Shown one piece after another: positions 1 through 5,157 of a stretch of 5,157 nucleotides of DNA (position 1 is the stretch's first letter; each line of letters starts with the position of its first letter). The notes beneath the pieces were generated by a model. The model was given only the letters and a program-made list of their open reading frames with translations, ran no database searches and was not told the origin of the DNA. The position numbers and the translations under genes are program-made. The stretch comes from JALXDT01 sp964634755 (lineage in GTDB: Bacteria > Acidobacteriota > Aminicenantia > JAMOAD01), in contig CAZWJH010000121.1 of assembly GCA_964634755.1 (NCBI GenBank), positions 1-5,157 on the forward strand, given 5' to 3'.

Positions 1-160
1 TTATCAAATATTTCCTGTTATAACCGGTTATTACTGTCAACTCATCAAGTATCTGGCCTTTCTTCTTCTTGCTACTTCTCCAATACATCCTAAAATTCTC
101 CTTGACAATTTTCCTTTTTTCGGTCATCTTATATACCCCTTTGGGGATTTTTGAGACCAT
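1..160 (-). CDS. Transposase, integrase-catalytic (DDE/rve) type, N-terminal fragment
   Basis: This leftward frame is open for 53 codons and is cut by the window edge. The visible protein begins MVSKIPKGVYKMTEKRK, then has a basic stretch SSKKKKGQILDELTVITGYN (residues 29-48) followed by RKYLI. A basic helix, then K-x-x-ILDE, then a TGYNRKY-like helix, is from memory the N-terminal helix-turn-helix pattern of IS transposases with an integrase catalytic core. This part would bind the element's ends, and the catalytic DDE domain is off the window. An in-frame stop lies just upstream (166-164), so the start is ATG at 160 or ATG at 127 (codon 12). The first has AAAGGAGGTGAT upstream with a long 12-nt spacer. 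The second has AAGGGG with an 8-nt spacer and gives a start more typical of the family. Whether the gene is intact cannot be seen. Confidence 0.72.
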   Translation of the reverse strand, partial: MVSKIPKGVYKMTEKRKIVKENFRMYWRSSKKKKGQILDELTVITGYNRKYLI

Positions 161-162
161 GT

Positions 163-212
163 GTTATCATCACCTCCTTTCTTCTTTTTTTTCTTCATAT
201 GGTGGTGATAAC
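163..212 (-). promoter_or_regulatory. Hairpin sequestering the transposase ribosome binding site
   Basis: In the leftward transcript, GUUAUCACCACC (212 to 201) can pair with GGUGAUGAUAAC (174 to 163): 11 of 12 positions pair, with one A-C mismatch, around a 26-nt purine-rich loop. The 3' arm covers the last two G of the AGGAGG Shine-Dalgarno core (178 to 173) and the spacer to within 2 nt of the ATG at 160. RBS-occluding hairpins are known in several IS families, where they block translation of transposase from transcripts that read in from outside. That function here is inferred. The pairing itself is read directly from the sequence. Confidence 0.55.
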
Positions 213-265
213 CCTTTTTTAATTCTTTTTCAACTCTTCCCTCTTTTTTCATCTCTTTCTCCTTC

Positions 266-289
266 TTCAGTTAGACTTTTTTGATGAAA
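266..289. repeat. Inner copy of an imperfect direct repeat at the IS end
   Basis: The unit starts TTCAGTTAGACT and ends TTTTTGATGAAA. It matches the unit at 299-323 at 21 of 24 aligned positions with a 1-nt gap, and all three mismatches are transitions. Such repeated units between a transposase gene and the element tip usually serve as transposase-binding sites. The function is inferred from position. Confidence 0.6.
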
Positions 290-298
290 CATCTCCCT

Positions 299-323
299 TT
301 CGGTTAGATTATTTTTGACGAAA
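299..323. repeat. Outer copy of the imperfect direct repeat, probable IS tip
   Basis: The unit starts TTCGGTTAGATTA and ends TTTTTGACGAAA, spaced 33-34 bp from the inner copy, about three helical turns, so both would present on the same DNA face. As the copy farthest from the transposase, it probably lies at or near the element's terminal inverted repeat. It also contains TTGACG (315-320), a good -35 match pointing out of the element toward the chaperone-polA operon. Confidence 0.55.
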
Positions 324-331
324 ATAGTTTC

Positions 332-360
332 TTGATTAAAGTTTCATTTTATTTTAAAAT
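332..360 (+). promoter_or_regulatory. Candidate sigma-70-type promoter for the operon
   Basis: TTGATT (332-337) and TAAAAT (355-360) are separated by exactly 17 bp and match the -35 and -10 consensus at 4 of 6 and 5 of 6 positions. Transcription would then begin at about 367, essentially at the ATG codons at 365 and 368, implying a leaderless or very short-leader message. This fits the absence of a Shine-Dalgarno sequence there. An alternative is TTGACG (315-320) with TAAAGT (337-342) at a 16-bp spacing, which would start about 15 nt before the gene. The region is very AT-rich, so chance matches are easy. Confidence 0.35.
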
Positions 361-364
361 ATGA

Positions 365-1363
365 ATGATGAAGTTTAAATACTTTTTGGTAGTTTGGCTT
401 ATTTTTTTCATAGGGATGGTATCCTGCACAAAATCCGACAAAAGCTCAGAAAAAATAAAAAAAGAAAAGGGCAAAAAGACGGTAGAAAAAGTCAAAAAGC
501 CAGTAAAAAAGGTTTCCCTTTTAATAGCAGATGGGAAAACTTACTATGAATCGGATTTTAATGAATTCTTAGAAGACAATTTGGGGAAAAATTATAAAGA
601 ATTAAATTTATCCCCAAAAGTCATAAGATCTCTTTTTAATCAATTTGTTGAAGAAATTATATTGTACACTTATGCAAAAAAAGTTGGAATTGAGATAAGG
701 CTCACAGAAATTAAATACTACTTAAAAAAGAATAAAATCGATACAAACATAAAAGATATAAAACAAACCTTAATTAGAAAATTATTTATTGAAAAATTAT
801 TCTCCAGAGAACTTTCAAAACTAAAAGTAACAGATGCAGAAGCTAAAACTTACTATTTTAAAAATTTGAAACTTTTCAGGAGACCAGCAGAGATAAGCCT
901 AAGTCAAATCGTAGTAAATAATGAAAAAGAGGCTTTAAAAATCAAAGCCCAATTGGAAAAAAATATCTCTCTCTTCGCTCAACTCGCGAGAAAGTATTCC
1001 AAAGGCCCTCAAGCAAAGAAAGGTGGTGATATGGGATTTTTCTCAAAAGGTGAATTACCTAAAGATATAGAAAAGGTAGTTTTTAGCCTTAACCCCGGTG
1101 AAATTTCTCAAGTAGTGAAATCTCCTTACGGTTATCATATATTCATGGTAAAAAAAAGGAAAAGGAAAAGACTTCTTGCCTTTAAAAATGTAGTTGACTT
1201 GATTAAACTTAGAATCAAAGAAGAAAAATCAAAGGAAATCTTAAAAAGAATAAAAAAGGAAGCAAAAAGCAGTGTCGCTTTAACAATTATAAATAATAAG
1301 TACACAGAAACAAAAAAACCCTCTTCAAAAAATACCACTACTAAACAAAAGGAGAATAAATGA
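365..1363 (+). CDS. Parvulin-like (PpiC/SurA-type) foldase, predicted lipoprotein
   Basis: This 332-residue protein probably assists folding of exported proteins at the periplasmic face of a membrane. Residues 1-20 form a signal peptide with a hydrophobic core (FLVVWLIFFIG) and end in a lipobox-like MVSC, so Cys21 would be lipidated; the Met at -3 is not the preferred Leu. A Lys-rich linker (22-50) follows, then a helical SurA_N-like domain (about 51-165), then a parvulin domain (about 175-265). The parvulin domain has the family signatures GGDMGFFSKGELP (220-232), LNPGEIS (242-248) and YGYHIFMV (255-262). His258 fits the second conserved histidine, but the first (usually HILV) is Gln181 in LSQIVV, so isomerase activity is uncertain. 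The C-terminal tail is charged and low-complexity. There is no clear Shine-Dalgarno sequence; ATG codons at 365 and 368 are both possible starts. Its stop overlaps the next start (ATGA). It resembles PrsA or a lipidated PpiC more than full SurA. Confidence 0.85.
   Translation: MMKFKYFLVVWLIFFIGMVSCTKSDKSSEKIKKEKGKKTVEKVKKPVKKVSLLIADGKTYYESDFNEFLEDNLGKNYKELNLSPKVIRSLFNQFVEEIILYTYAKKVGIEIRLTEIKYYLKKNKIDTNIKDIKQTLIRKLFIEKLFSRELSKLKVTDAEAKTYYFKNLKLFRRPAEISLSQIVVNNEKEALKIKAQLEKNISLFAQLARKYSKGPQAKKGGDMGFFSKGELPKDIEKVVFSLNPGEISQVVKSPYGYHIFMVKKRKRKRLLAFKNVVDLIKLRIKEEKSKEILKRIKKEAKSSVALTIINNKYTETKKPSSKNTTTKQKENK
1347..1354 (+). promoter_or_regulatory. Ribosome binding site fixing the start at 1360
   Basis: AAAAGGAG lies inside the last codons of the upstream gene, 5 nt before the ATG at 1360. 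It is the clearest Shine-Dalgarno in the operon and supports this start, which overlaps the upstream stop as ATGA. Confidence 0.8.
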
Positions 1364-2313
1364 AAAAATCAGTGATTTTTATTTTGAGTATGATAATTGT
1401 TTTCTTAATGCCAGCAAAAATTTTCCCCCAGGAAAATGTTGACAAAATACTTGCAATTGTAAATGATGAAATAATAACCCAATATGATTATAACAAAGCC
1501 TTAGAAGAGCTTACTAAATTTTTATCACGAACCTATCAGGGAGAAGCTTTTAAAAAAGCTCTGAAAAAAGCAAAAAAGACCCTGTTAGATAACATGATTC
1601 AAGAAAAACTTTTACTTTCCAAGGCAAAAGAACTTGATATTAATGCAGATCAAGATATTGACCTTTATATTGAAAATATAAAAAAGGATAATAAAATAGA
1701 AAGTGATGAAAAATTAAAAGAAGCTCTCAGAAAAGAGGGTATGAACTATAATGAATGGAAAAATAAATTAAAAAAACAGATTATTCAACAAAAACTAATT
1801 CAAAAGGTTTTAGGTGATAAGATTAAGGTAGAAAACCTTGAAATGACAGAATATTATGATAAAAACAAAGAACAATTTAAAATCCCGGCAGAATACAAGA
1901 TCTTTGCAATATATATTGATCCAACTGACCTAAACGAAGATGTTGAAAATTATAAAAAAAAGATCGATGAAGCTCTTAAAAAAGAGAAATTTTCTGAAGT
2001 TGCAAGCAAGTTTTCATCAGAGCCTTTAAAAAGCAAAAAGGGTAATTTAGGAACATTTAAAGAGGGAGAACTTGCTCCTCAAATTTTGGATATAGTAAAA
2101 AATCTCAAAAAAGGAGAAATTTCCGGGTGGGAGCCTTATAAAGACGGGTGGATTAAAGTAAAAGTAGTGGATAAAAAGGATGCTACAATACCCCCATTCC
2201 AAGATATTCAGGAAAAAGTTTACAAAGTTTTATACGCAAAAAAAAGAGGAAAACTCTTAAAAGAATATGTAGAAAAGCTAAAAAAAGAAAGTTATATAAA
2301 AATTTTCAAATAA
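1360..2313 (+). CDS. SurA-like periplasmic chaperone with degenerate parvulin domain
   Basis: This 317-residue protein is a likely periplasmic chaperone for outer-membrane or secreted proteins. Residues 1 to about 24 form a Sec signal peptide (MKKSVIFILSMIIVFLM core) with no lipobox Cys. VDKILAIVNDEIITQYD (27-43) is the hallmark opening of the SurA N-terminal domain, which runs as Lys-rich helices to about residue 165. A parvulin-like domain follows (about 172-272), with KKGNLGTFKEGEL (226-238) and LKKGEIS (249-255) recognisable. Both conserved histidines appear lost: the HILV position reads IFAIYI (181-186), and the G-x-H-I position reads GWIKVKV with Trp264. Isomerase activity is therefore doubtful and chaperone action more likely. 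E. coli SurA is about 430 residues with two parvulin domains; this protein has one. Its stop is 1 nt before the next start. The tandem pairing with the lipoprotein suggests related jobs at different locations. Confidence 0.85.
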   Translation: MKKSVIFILSMIIVFLMPAKIFPQENVDKILAIVNDEIITQYDYNKALEELTKFLSRTYQGEAFKKALKKAKKTLLDNMIQEKLLLSKAKELDINADQDIDLYIENIKKDNKIESDEKLKEALRKEGMNYNEWKNKLKKQIIQQKLIQKVLGDKIKVENLEMTEYYDKNKEQFKIPAEYKIFAIYIDPTDLNEDVENYKKKIDEALKKEKFSEVASKFSSEPLKSKKGNLGTFKEGELAPQILDIVKNLKKGEISGWEPYKDGWIKVKVVDKKDATIPPFQDIQEKVYKVLYAKKRGKLLKEYVEKLKKESYIKIFK

Positions 2314-2314
2314 A

Positions 2315-3025
2315 ATGATATTCGGTTTTAATACTGAAATTACATATAGAGGAGAAAAATTCCATATTCAAACTGAAGATAGAGGTCTTCAAAGACCTGT
2401 AATTGAAACTCTTGTGTACAAAGGTGGAGAGATAGTTTTCTCAAGAAAGATAAATTATTCATTTTTAATCGGAAGAAAAGATTTAAAAGAAAGAGTAAAA
2501 GAAAAATTAAAAAATCAACATGAGACCATCATTAAAGAAATCCAAAATGGCCTTCATGATGAATTATTGGGATTTGAACCCGATGAAACCAATGAAAAAA
2601 TGGATAGCACAGAGGAAAAAATTTCCAAAGCTTCCGTAAAAACAAAACCCAAAAAAGAAAAAGAAATTGATAAAAATGAAATAGTAGAGAAAATAAAGAA
2701 ACATATAGAAAACATCCCGGAAGATTTTCTTTCCTTCCGAATATATTTTCCATTTATGGATGTAAATGATAAAATGCAAACAGTATTAATAATAGGAAAG
2801 ATCGAAGATCTTATTAAAGAGGAGCCTGTAATTTCAGCAAAAGTAATAATCGAAATAAAAGATAAAAAAAACAAAATTTTAACTTCATCGGAGTCGAGAA
2901 CAAACTTTTACGGAGAATATAAGGTTCAATTAATGTATTCCCCTGATACAAAGCCTTATTGGGCATCAATTCGATTTGAAAAAGCTAACAAAATTTACCC
3001 TCCTGTTTCCTTTTTTATTAGGTGA
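2315..3025 (+). CDS. Conserved two-domain protein of unknown function
   Basis: This 236-residue protein has no signal peptide or membrane segment, so it is probably cytoplasmic. Three parts are visible. Residues 1 to about 52 are predicted beta-rich, with GFNTEITYRGEKFHIQTED (4-22) and PVIETLVYKGGEIVFSRK (28-45). From memory, similar openings (FNT-x-hydrophobic, H-[IV]-QTED, then E-[ST]-LVY-GG-I) occur in hypothetical proteins of Acidobacteriota-like genomes, but no function is attached. Residues about 53-135 are helical and then a Lys/Glu-rich linker. Residues about 150-236 look like a beta-sandwich related to carboxypeptidase-regulatory or transthyretin-like folds: VLIIGKIED (157-165), PVISAKVIIEI (171-181), then TNFYGEYKVQL (196-206). 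The start has no clear Shine-Dalgarno and sits 1 nt after the upstream stop, so coupled translation is likely. It ends directly against polA. The gene call is firm and the role is unknown. Confidence 0.82.
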   Translation: MIFGFNTEITYRGEKFHIQTEDRGLQRPVIETLVYKGGEIVFSRKINYSFLIGRKDLKERVKEKLKNQHETIIKEIQNGLHDELLGFEPDETNEKMDSTEEKISKASVKTKPKKEKEIDKNEIVEKIKKHIENIPEDFLSFRIYFPFMDVNDKMQTVLIIGKIEDLIKEEPVISAKVIIEIKDKKNKILTSSESRTNFYGEYKVQLMYSPDTKPYWASIRFEKANKIYPPVSFFIR

Positions 3026-5157
3026 ATGCAAGGAAAAAAATTGTATCTTATAGATGGGAATTCTCTTGTTTATAGATCTTACTTTGCAATAAAGAATTTG
3101 AGAAATTCAAAAGGTTTTCCAACAAATGCGATTTATGGTTTTATCTCAATGATAAACAAGCTCATAAAAGAAAATCCGCCGGATTATATAGCTGTAGCTT
3201 TTGATGTTAGCAGAAAAACTTTCAGAAATGAGATTTACAAAGAATACAAAGCCCAAAGGCCTCCTATGCCTGATGAGCTTGCAAAACAATTACCTTATAT
3301 TAAAGAATTTCTTAAAGCATACAAAATACCCATACTTGAATTGGAAAATTTTGAAGCAGATGATGTTATTGGAACTTTTTCAGCTCTTGCAAAAGAAAAA
3401 GGAATAAAAGTGATAATAGTAACTGGAGATAAGGATTTTTATCAATTGGTAGATGATAATACAATAATTTTCAATCCTTCAAAAGAAATTTTTTTTGACA
3501 GGGAAAAGGTAAAAGAATATGTGGGGGTATATCCTGAACAAATAGTTGATCTTCTTTCTCTTCAGGGGGACAGCTCAGATAATATCCCCGGAGTACCGGG
3601 AGTAGGTCCCAAAACTGCTGTTTCTCTTTTAAATGAGTTCGGAGATATTGATAACCTTCTAAATAATTTGAATAAAATAAAAAGAAAATCTCTTGCAGAA
3701 AAGATTAACAATAACAGAAATAAGCTTGAGATAAGCAGAAAACTAACCCCTATCGTAAAAGATCTTCCTTTGGAATTAAACCTTGAAAATTTTAGATATA
3801 AATCGCCCGATCAAGTAAAACTTTTAAAACTTTACAGAGAATTAGAATTTAAGTCTCTTTTAAAAAATATTGAAGGAAATGGTAAAAAATTAAAACAGAA
3901 CTACAAACTTATTACAAAAGAAAGTGAGCTTCCTGAAATCATAGATAAAATAAAAAATAAAAAAGCATTTGTCTTTGATACTGAAACAGACAATACAAAT
4001 CCTGTAAAAGCTAATTTAATAGGTATTTCAATAGGTGTTGAAGAAGGAGAAGCATTTTATATTCCCACCTTTCATCAACTGGAAAAAATTAACCTTTCCC
4101 TTGATACTGTCTTAAAAAGATTAAAAGAGGTTTTTGAAGACCTGGAAATAGAAAAAACAGGACACAATCTTAAATATGATGTAATTGTTTTGAGAAAATA
4201 TGGGATTGATGTAAATGGGATAAAGTGGGATACAATGATTTTATCCTACTTAATGGAACCTAATAGAAGATCCCACAAGATAGATGATCTTTCTATTGAT
4301 TATCTTAATTATAAGATGAAAAGTTATAAAGAGTTGGCAGGAAGTGGAAAATCCGAAAGACCTTTAAGTATGGTCCCTCTGAAAGAACTAAGTTTTTATT
4401 CGTGTGAAGACTCAGATATTAGCCTAAGATTAAAAAACATCCTTGTAAATAAAGTTAAAGAAGAGAAACTTCTTGAGCTTTACGAAAAAATAGAATTACC
4501 TTTAATAAGCGTGCTAATTCATCTTGAAGAAAGCGGAATAAAGGTTGATCCTTTTAAATTGAAACAATTGTCAAATTATCTCGAAAAAGAGATAGAAAAA
4601 CTAAAAAAGAACATATATGAAATGGCAGGAGAAAGGTTTAATATAAACTCAACCCAGCAATTGGGAAAAATTCTATTTGAAAAGCTAAAACTCCCCATTA
4701 TAAAAAAAACAAAAAAATCAAAAGCTTACTCCACCTCTTCCGATGTTTTGGAAGAATTGAAAAAAGTGCATCCGATAGTGGAAAACCTCTTACAATACAG
4801 ACAATTGACAAAACTAAAATCAGGATATGTGGACTCTCTCCCAGAGCTTATTTATAATGAAACAGGAAGGATTCACACATCTTATAATCAAACAGTGGCA
4901 GCAACAGGTAGATTATCTTCCAGTGATCCAAATCTTCAAAATATACCTATAAAATCTGCTATAGGTAAAAAAATAAGGGAAGCATTTGTGCCGGAAAAAG
5001 GATATCTTTTTTTATCGGCTGACTACTCTCAGGTTGAGCTAAGAGTTTTAGCTCATCTTTCCAAAGATCATGTTTTAACATCTGCTTTTGAAAGAGGAGA
5101 AGATATCCACTCTCACACAGCAAATGAAGTATTTGGAGATATAGACATACCATTTGA
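3026..5157 (+). CDS. polA: DNA polymerase I (PolA), 3' end beyond window
   Basis: PolA fills gaps and replaces RNA primers in replication and repair in the cytoplasm. The frame is open for 710 complete codons to the edge. By alignment from memory to E. coli PolA (928 residues), about 180 residues are missing, giving a full length near 890. Residues 1-285 are the 5'-nuclease, with metal ligands Asp10, Asp60, EADD (110-113), TGDKD (133-137), GDSSDN (181-186) and a helix-hairpin-helix GVPGVGPKTA (189-198). Residues about 300-475 are the 3'-5' exonuclease with all three motifs intact: FDTET (Asp318, Glu320), GHNLKYD (Asp385) and YSCED (Tyr458, Asp462), so proofreading is expected, unlike in Taq PolA. 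The polymerase domain begins near 480, with ATGRLSSSDPNLQNIP (626-641, Arg629) and motif A SADYSQVELR (Asp666, steric-gate Glu671). The O-helix and motif C are outside. The ATG at 3026 abuts the upstream TGA in the same frame; MQGKKLYLIDGNS is a normal PolA N-terminus. Confidence 0.97.
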   Translation, partial: MQGKKLYLIDGNSLVYRSYFAIKNLRNSKGFPTNAIYGFISMINKLIKENPPDYIAVAFDVSRKTFRNEIYKEYKAQRPPMPDELAKQLPYIKEFLKAYKIPILELENFEADDVIGTFSALAKEKGIKVIIVTGDKDFYQLVDDNTIIFNPSKEIFFDREKVKEYVGVYPEQIVDLLSLQGDSSDNIPGVPGVGPKTAVSLLNEFGDIDNLLNNLNKIKRKSLAEKINNNRNKLEISRKLTPIVKDLPLELNLENFRYKSPDQVKLLKLYRELEFKSLLKNIEGNGKKLKQNYKLITKESELPEIIDKIKNKKAFVFDTETDNTNPVKANLIGISIGVEEGEAFYIPTFHQLEKINLSLDTVLKRLKEVFEDLEIEKTGHNLKYDVIVLRKYGIDVNGIKWDTMILSYLMEPNRRSHKIDDLSIDYLNYKMKSYKELAGSGKSERPLSMVPLKELSFYSCEDSDISLRLKNILVNKVKEEKLLELYEKIELPLISVLIHLEESGIKVDPFKLKQLSNYLEKEIEKLKKNIYEMAGERFNINSTQQLGKILFEKLKLPIIKKTKKSKAYSTSSDVLEELKKVHPIVENLLQYRQLTKLKSGYVDSLPELIYNETGRIHTSYNQTVAATGRLSSSDPNLQNIPIKSAIGKKIREAFVPEKGYLFLSADYSQVELRVLAHLSKDHVLTSAFERGEDIHSHTANEVFGDIDIPF

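Larger units (their letters stand above)
1..323 (-). mobile_element. Partial insertion sequence: transposase 5' end plus element terminus
   Basis: Seen: a leftward reading frame resembling a transposase N-terminus begins at 160 (or 127). Upstream of it lie a hairpin over the ribosome binding site and two imperfect direct repeats ending at 323. The plus strand is strongly pyrimidine-rich from about 60 to 260, as expected for the antisense of a purine-rich leader. No other gene is evident between 161 and 364. Inferred: this is the transposase-proximal end of an IS that lies mostly to the left. The exact outer boundary is unknown, because the other end and any target duplication lie outside the window. 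I placed the limit at the end of the outer repeat, but it could fall anywhere up to the start of the next gene at 365. Confidence 0.55.

Noticed and set aside
20..31. Perfect 12-bp palindrome ATAACCGGTTAT
   Set aside because: It lies inside the codons for the conserved ITGYN segment of the transposase and is most simply a by-product of those codons.
136..153. CCCCTTTGGGG followed by ATTTTT as a plus-strand Rho-independent terminator
   Set aside because: The stem is only 4 bp, the T-run is short, and no plus-strand gene ends there.
69..284. Plus-strand 71-codon frame rich in Phe, Leu and Ser, looking like a small membrane protein
   Set aside because: It is the antisense of the purine-rich transposase leader and coding start. 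Its hydrophobicity follows from the pyrimidine tract, and it has no RBS or recognisable domain.
2532..2874. Three overlapping minus-strand frames opposite the 236-residue gene, and another at 1135-1338
   Set aside because: They are hydrophobic shadows of Lys/Glu-rich coding sequence, without RBS or family resemblance.
1360..3028. Possible recoding of TGA as a sense codon, suggested by the in-frame TGA-ATG at polA and the ATGA junction
   Set aside because: Reading through the TGA at 1361 soon meets further in-frame TGA codons, Trp is encoded by TGG throughout, and each gene ends where its family should end. The standard code fits.
3201..3407. A 68-codon plus-strand frame inside polA
   Set aside because: It lies wholly within the strongly supported 5'-nuclease coding region in another frame.
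4959..5153. A 64-codon minus-strand frame at the right edge
   Set aside because: It is opposite the invariant motif A region of polA and shows no features of its own.

Overview
The window is AT-rich (roughly 30% GC by eye), and every complete gene uses the standard genetic code. It suggests a diderm (Gram-negative-type) bacterium, because two genes encode exported SurA/PpiC-type folding factors, one with a lipoprotein signal. The third gene resembles a poorly characterised family that I associate with Acidobacteriota, Aminicenantes and similar lineages. That association is from memory and is weak evidence for the taxon.

Layout. Positions 1 to about 325 look like one end of an insertion sequence. 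A transposase of the integrase-catalytic (DDE) type is read leftward and cut by the window edge. Its purine-rich leader has a near-perfect Shine-Dalgarno sequence partly buried in a hairpin, followed outward by two imperfect 24-25 bp direct repeats that look like transposase-binding sites at the element terminus. From 365 rightward there is one tightly packed operon on the plus strand: a parvulin-like lipoprotein (365-1363), a SurA-like periplasmic chaperone with a degenerate isomerase site (1360-2313), a conserved two-domain protein of unknown function (2315-3025), and DNA polymerase I (from 3026, running off the right edge after 710 codons). Gene junctions are an ATGA overlap, a 1-nt gap and a 0-nt gap, so translational coupling along the operon is likely.

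The first two genes probably act together on outer-membrane or periplasmic protein folding. The polymerase (replication and repair) has no evident functional link to them and may simply share the transcript. The polymerase keeps all visible active-site residues of the 5'-nuclease and 3'-5' proofreading domains and polymerase motif A. The rest of the palm and fingers lies beyond the window. I see no CRISPR array, tRNA, rRNA, riboswitch or convincing terminator. The least explained parts are the regulatory architecture of the IS end and the function of the 236-residue protein.
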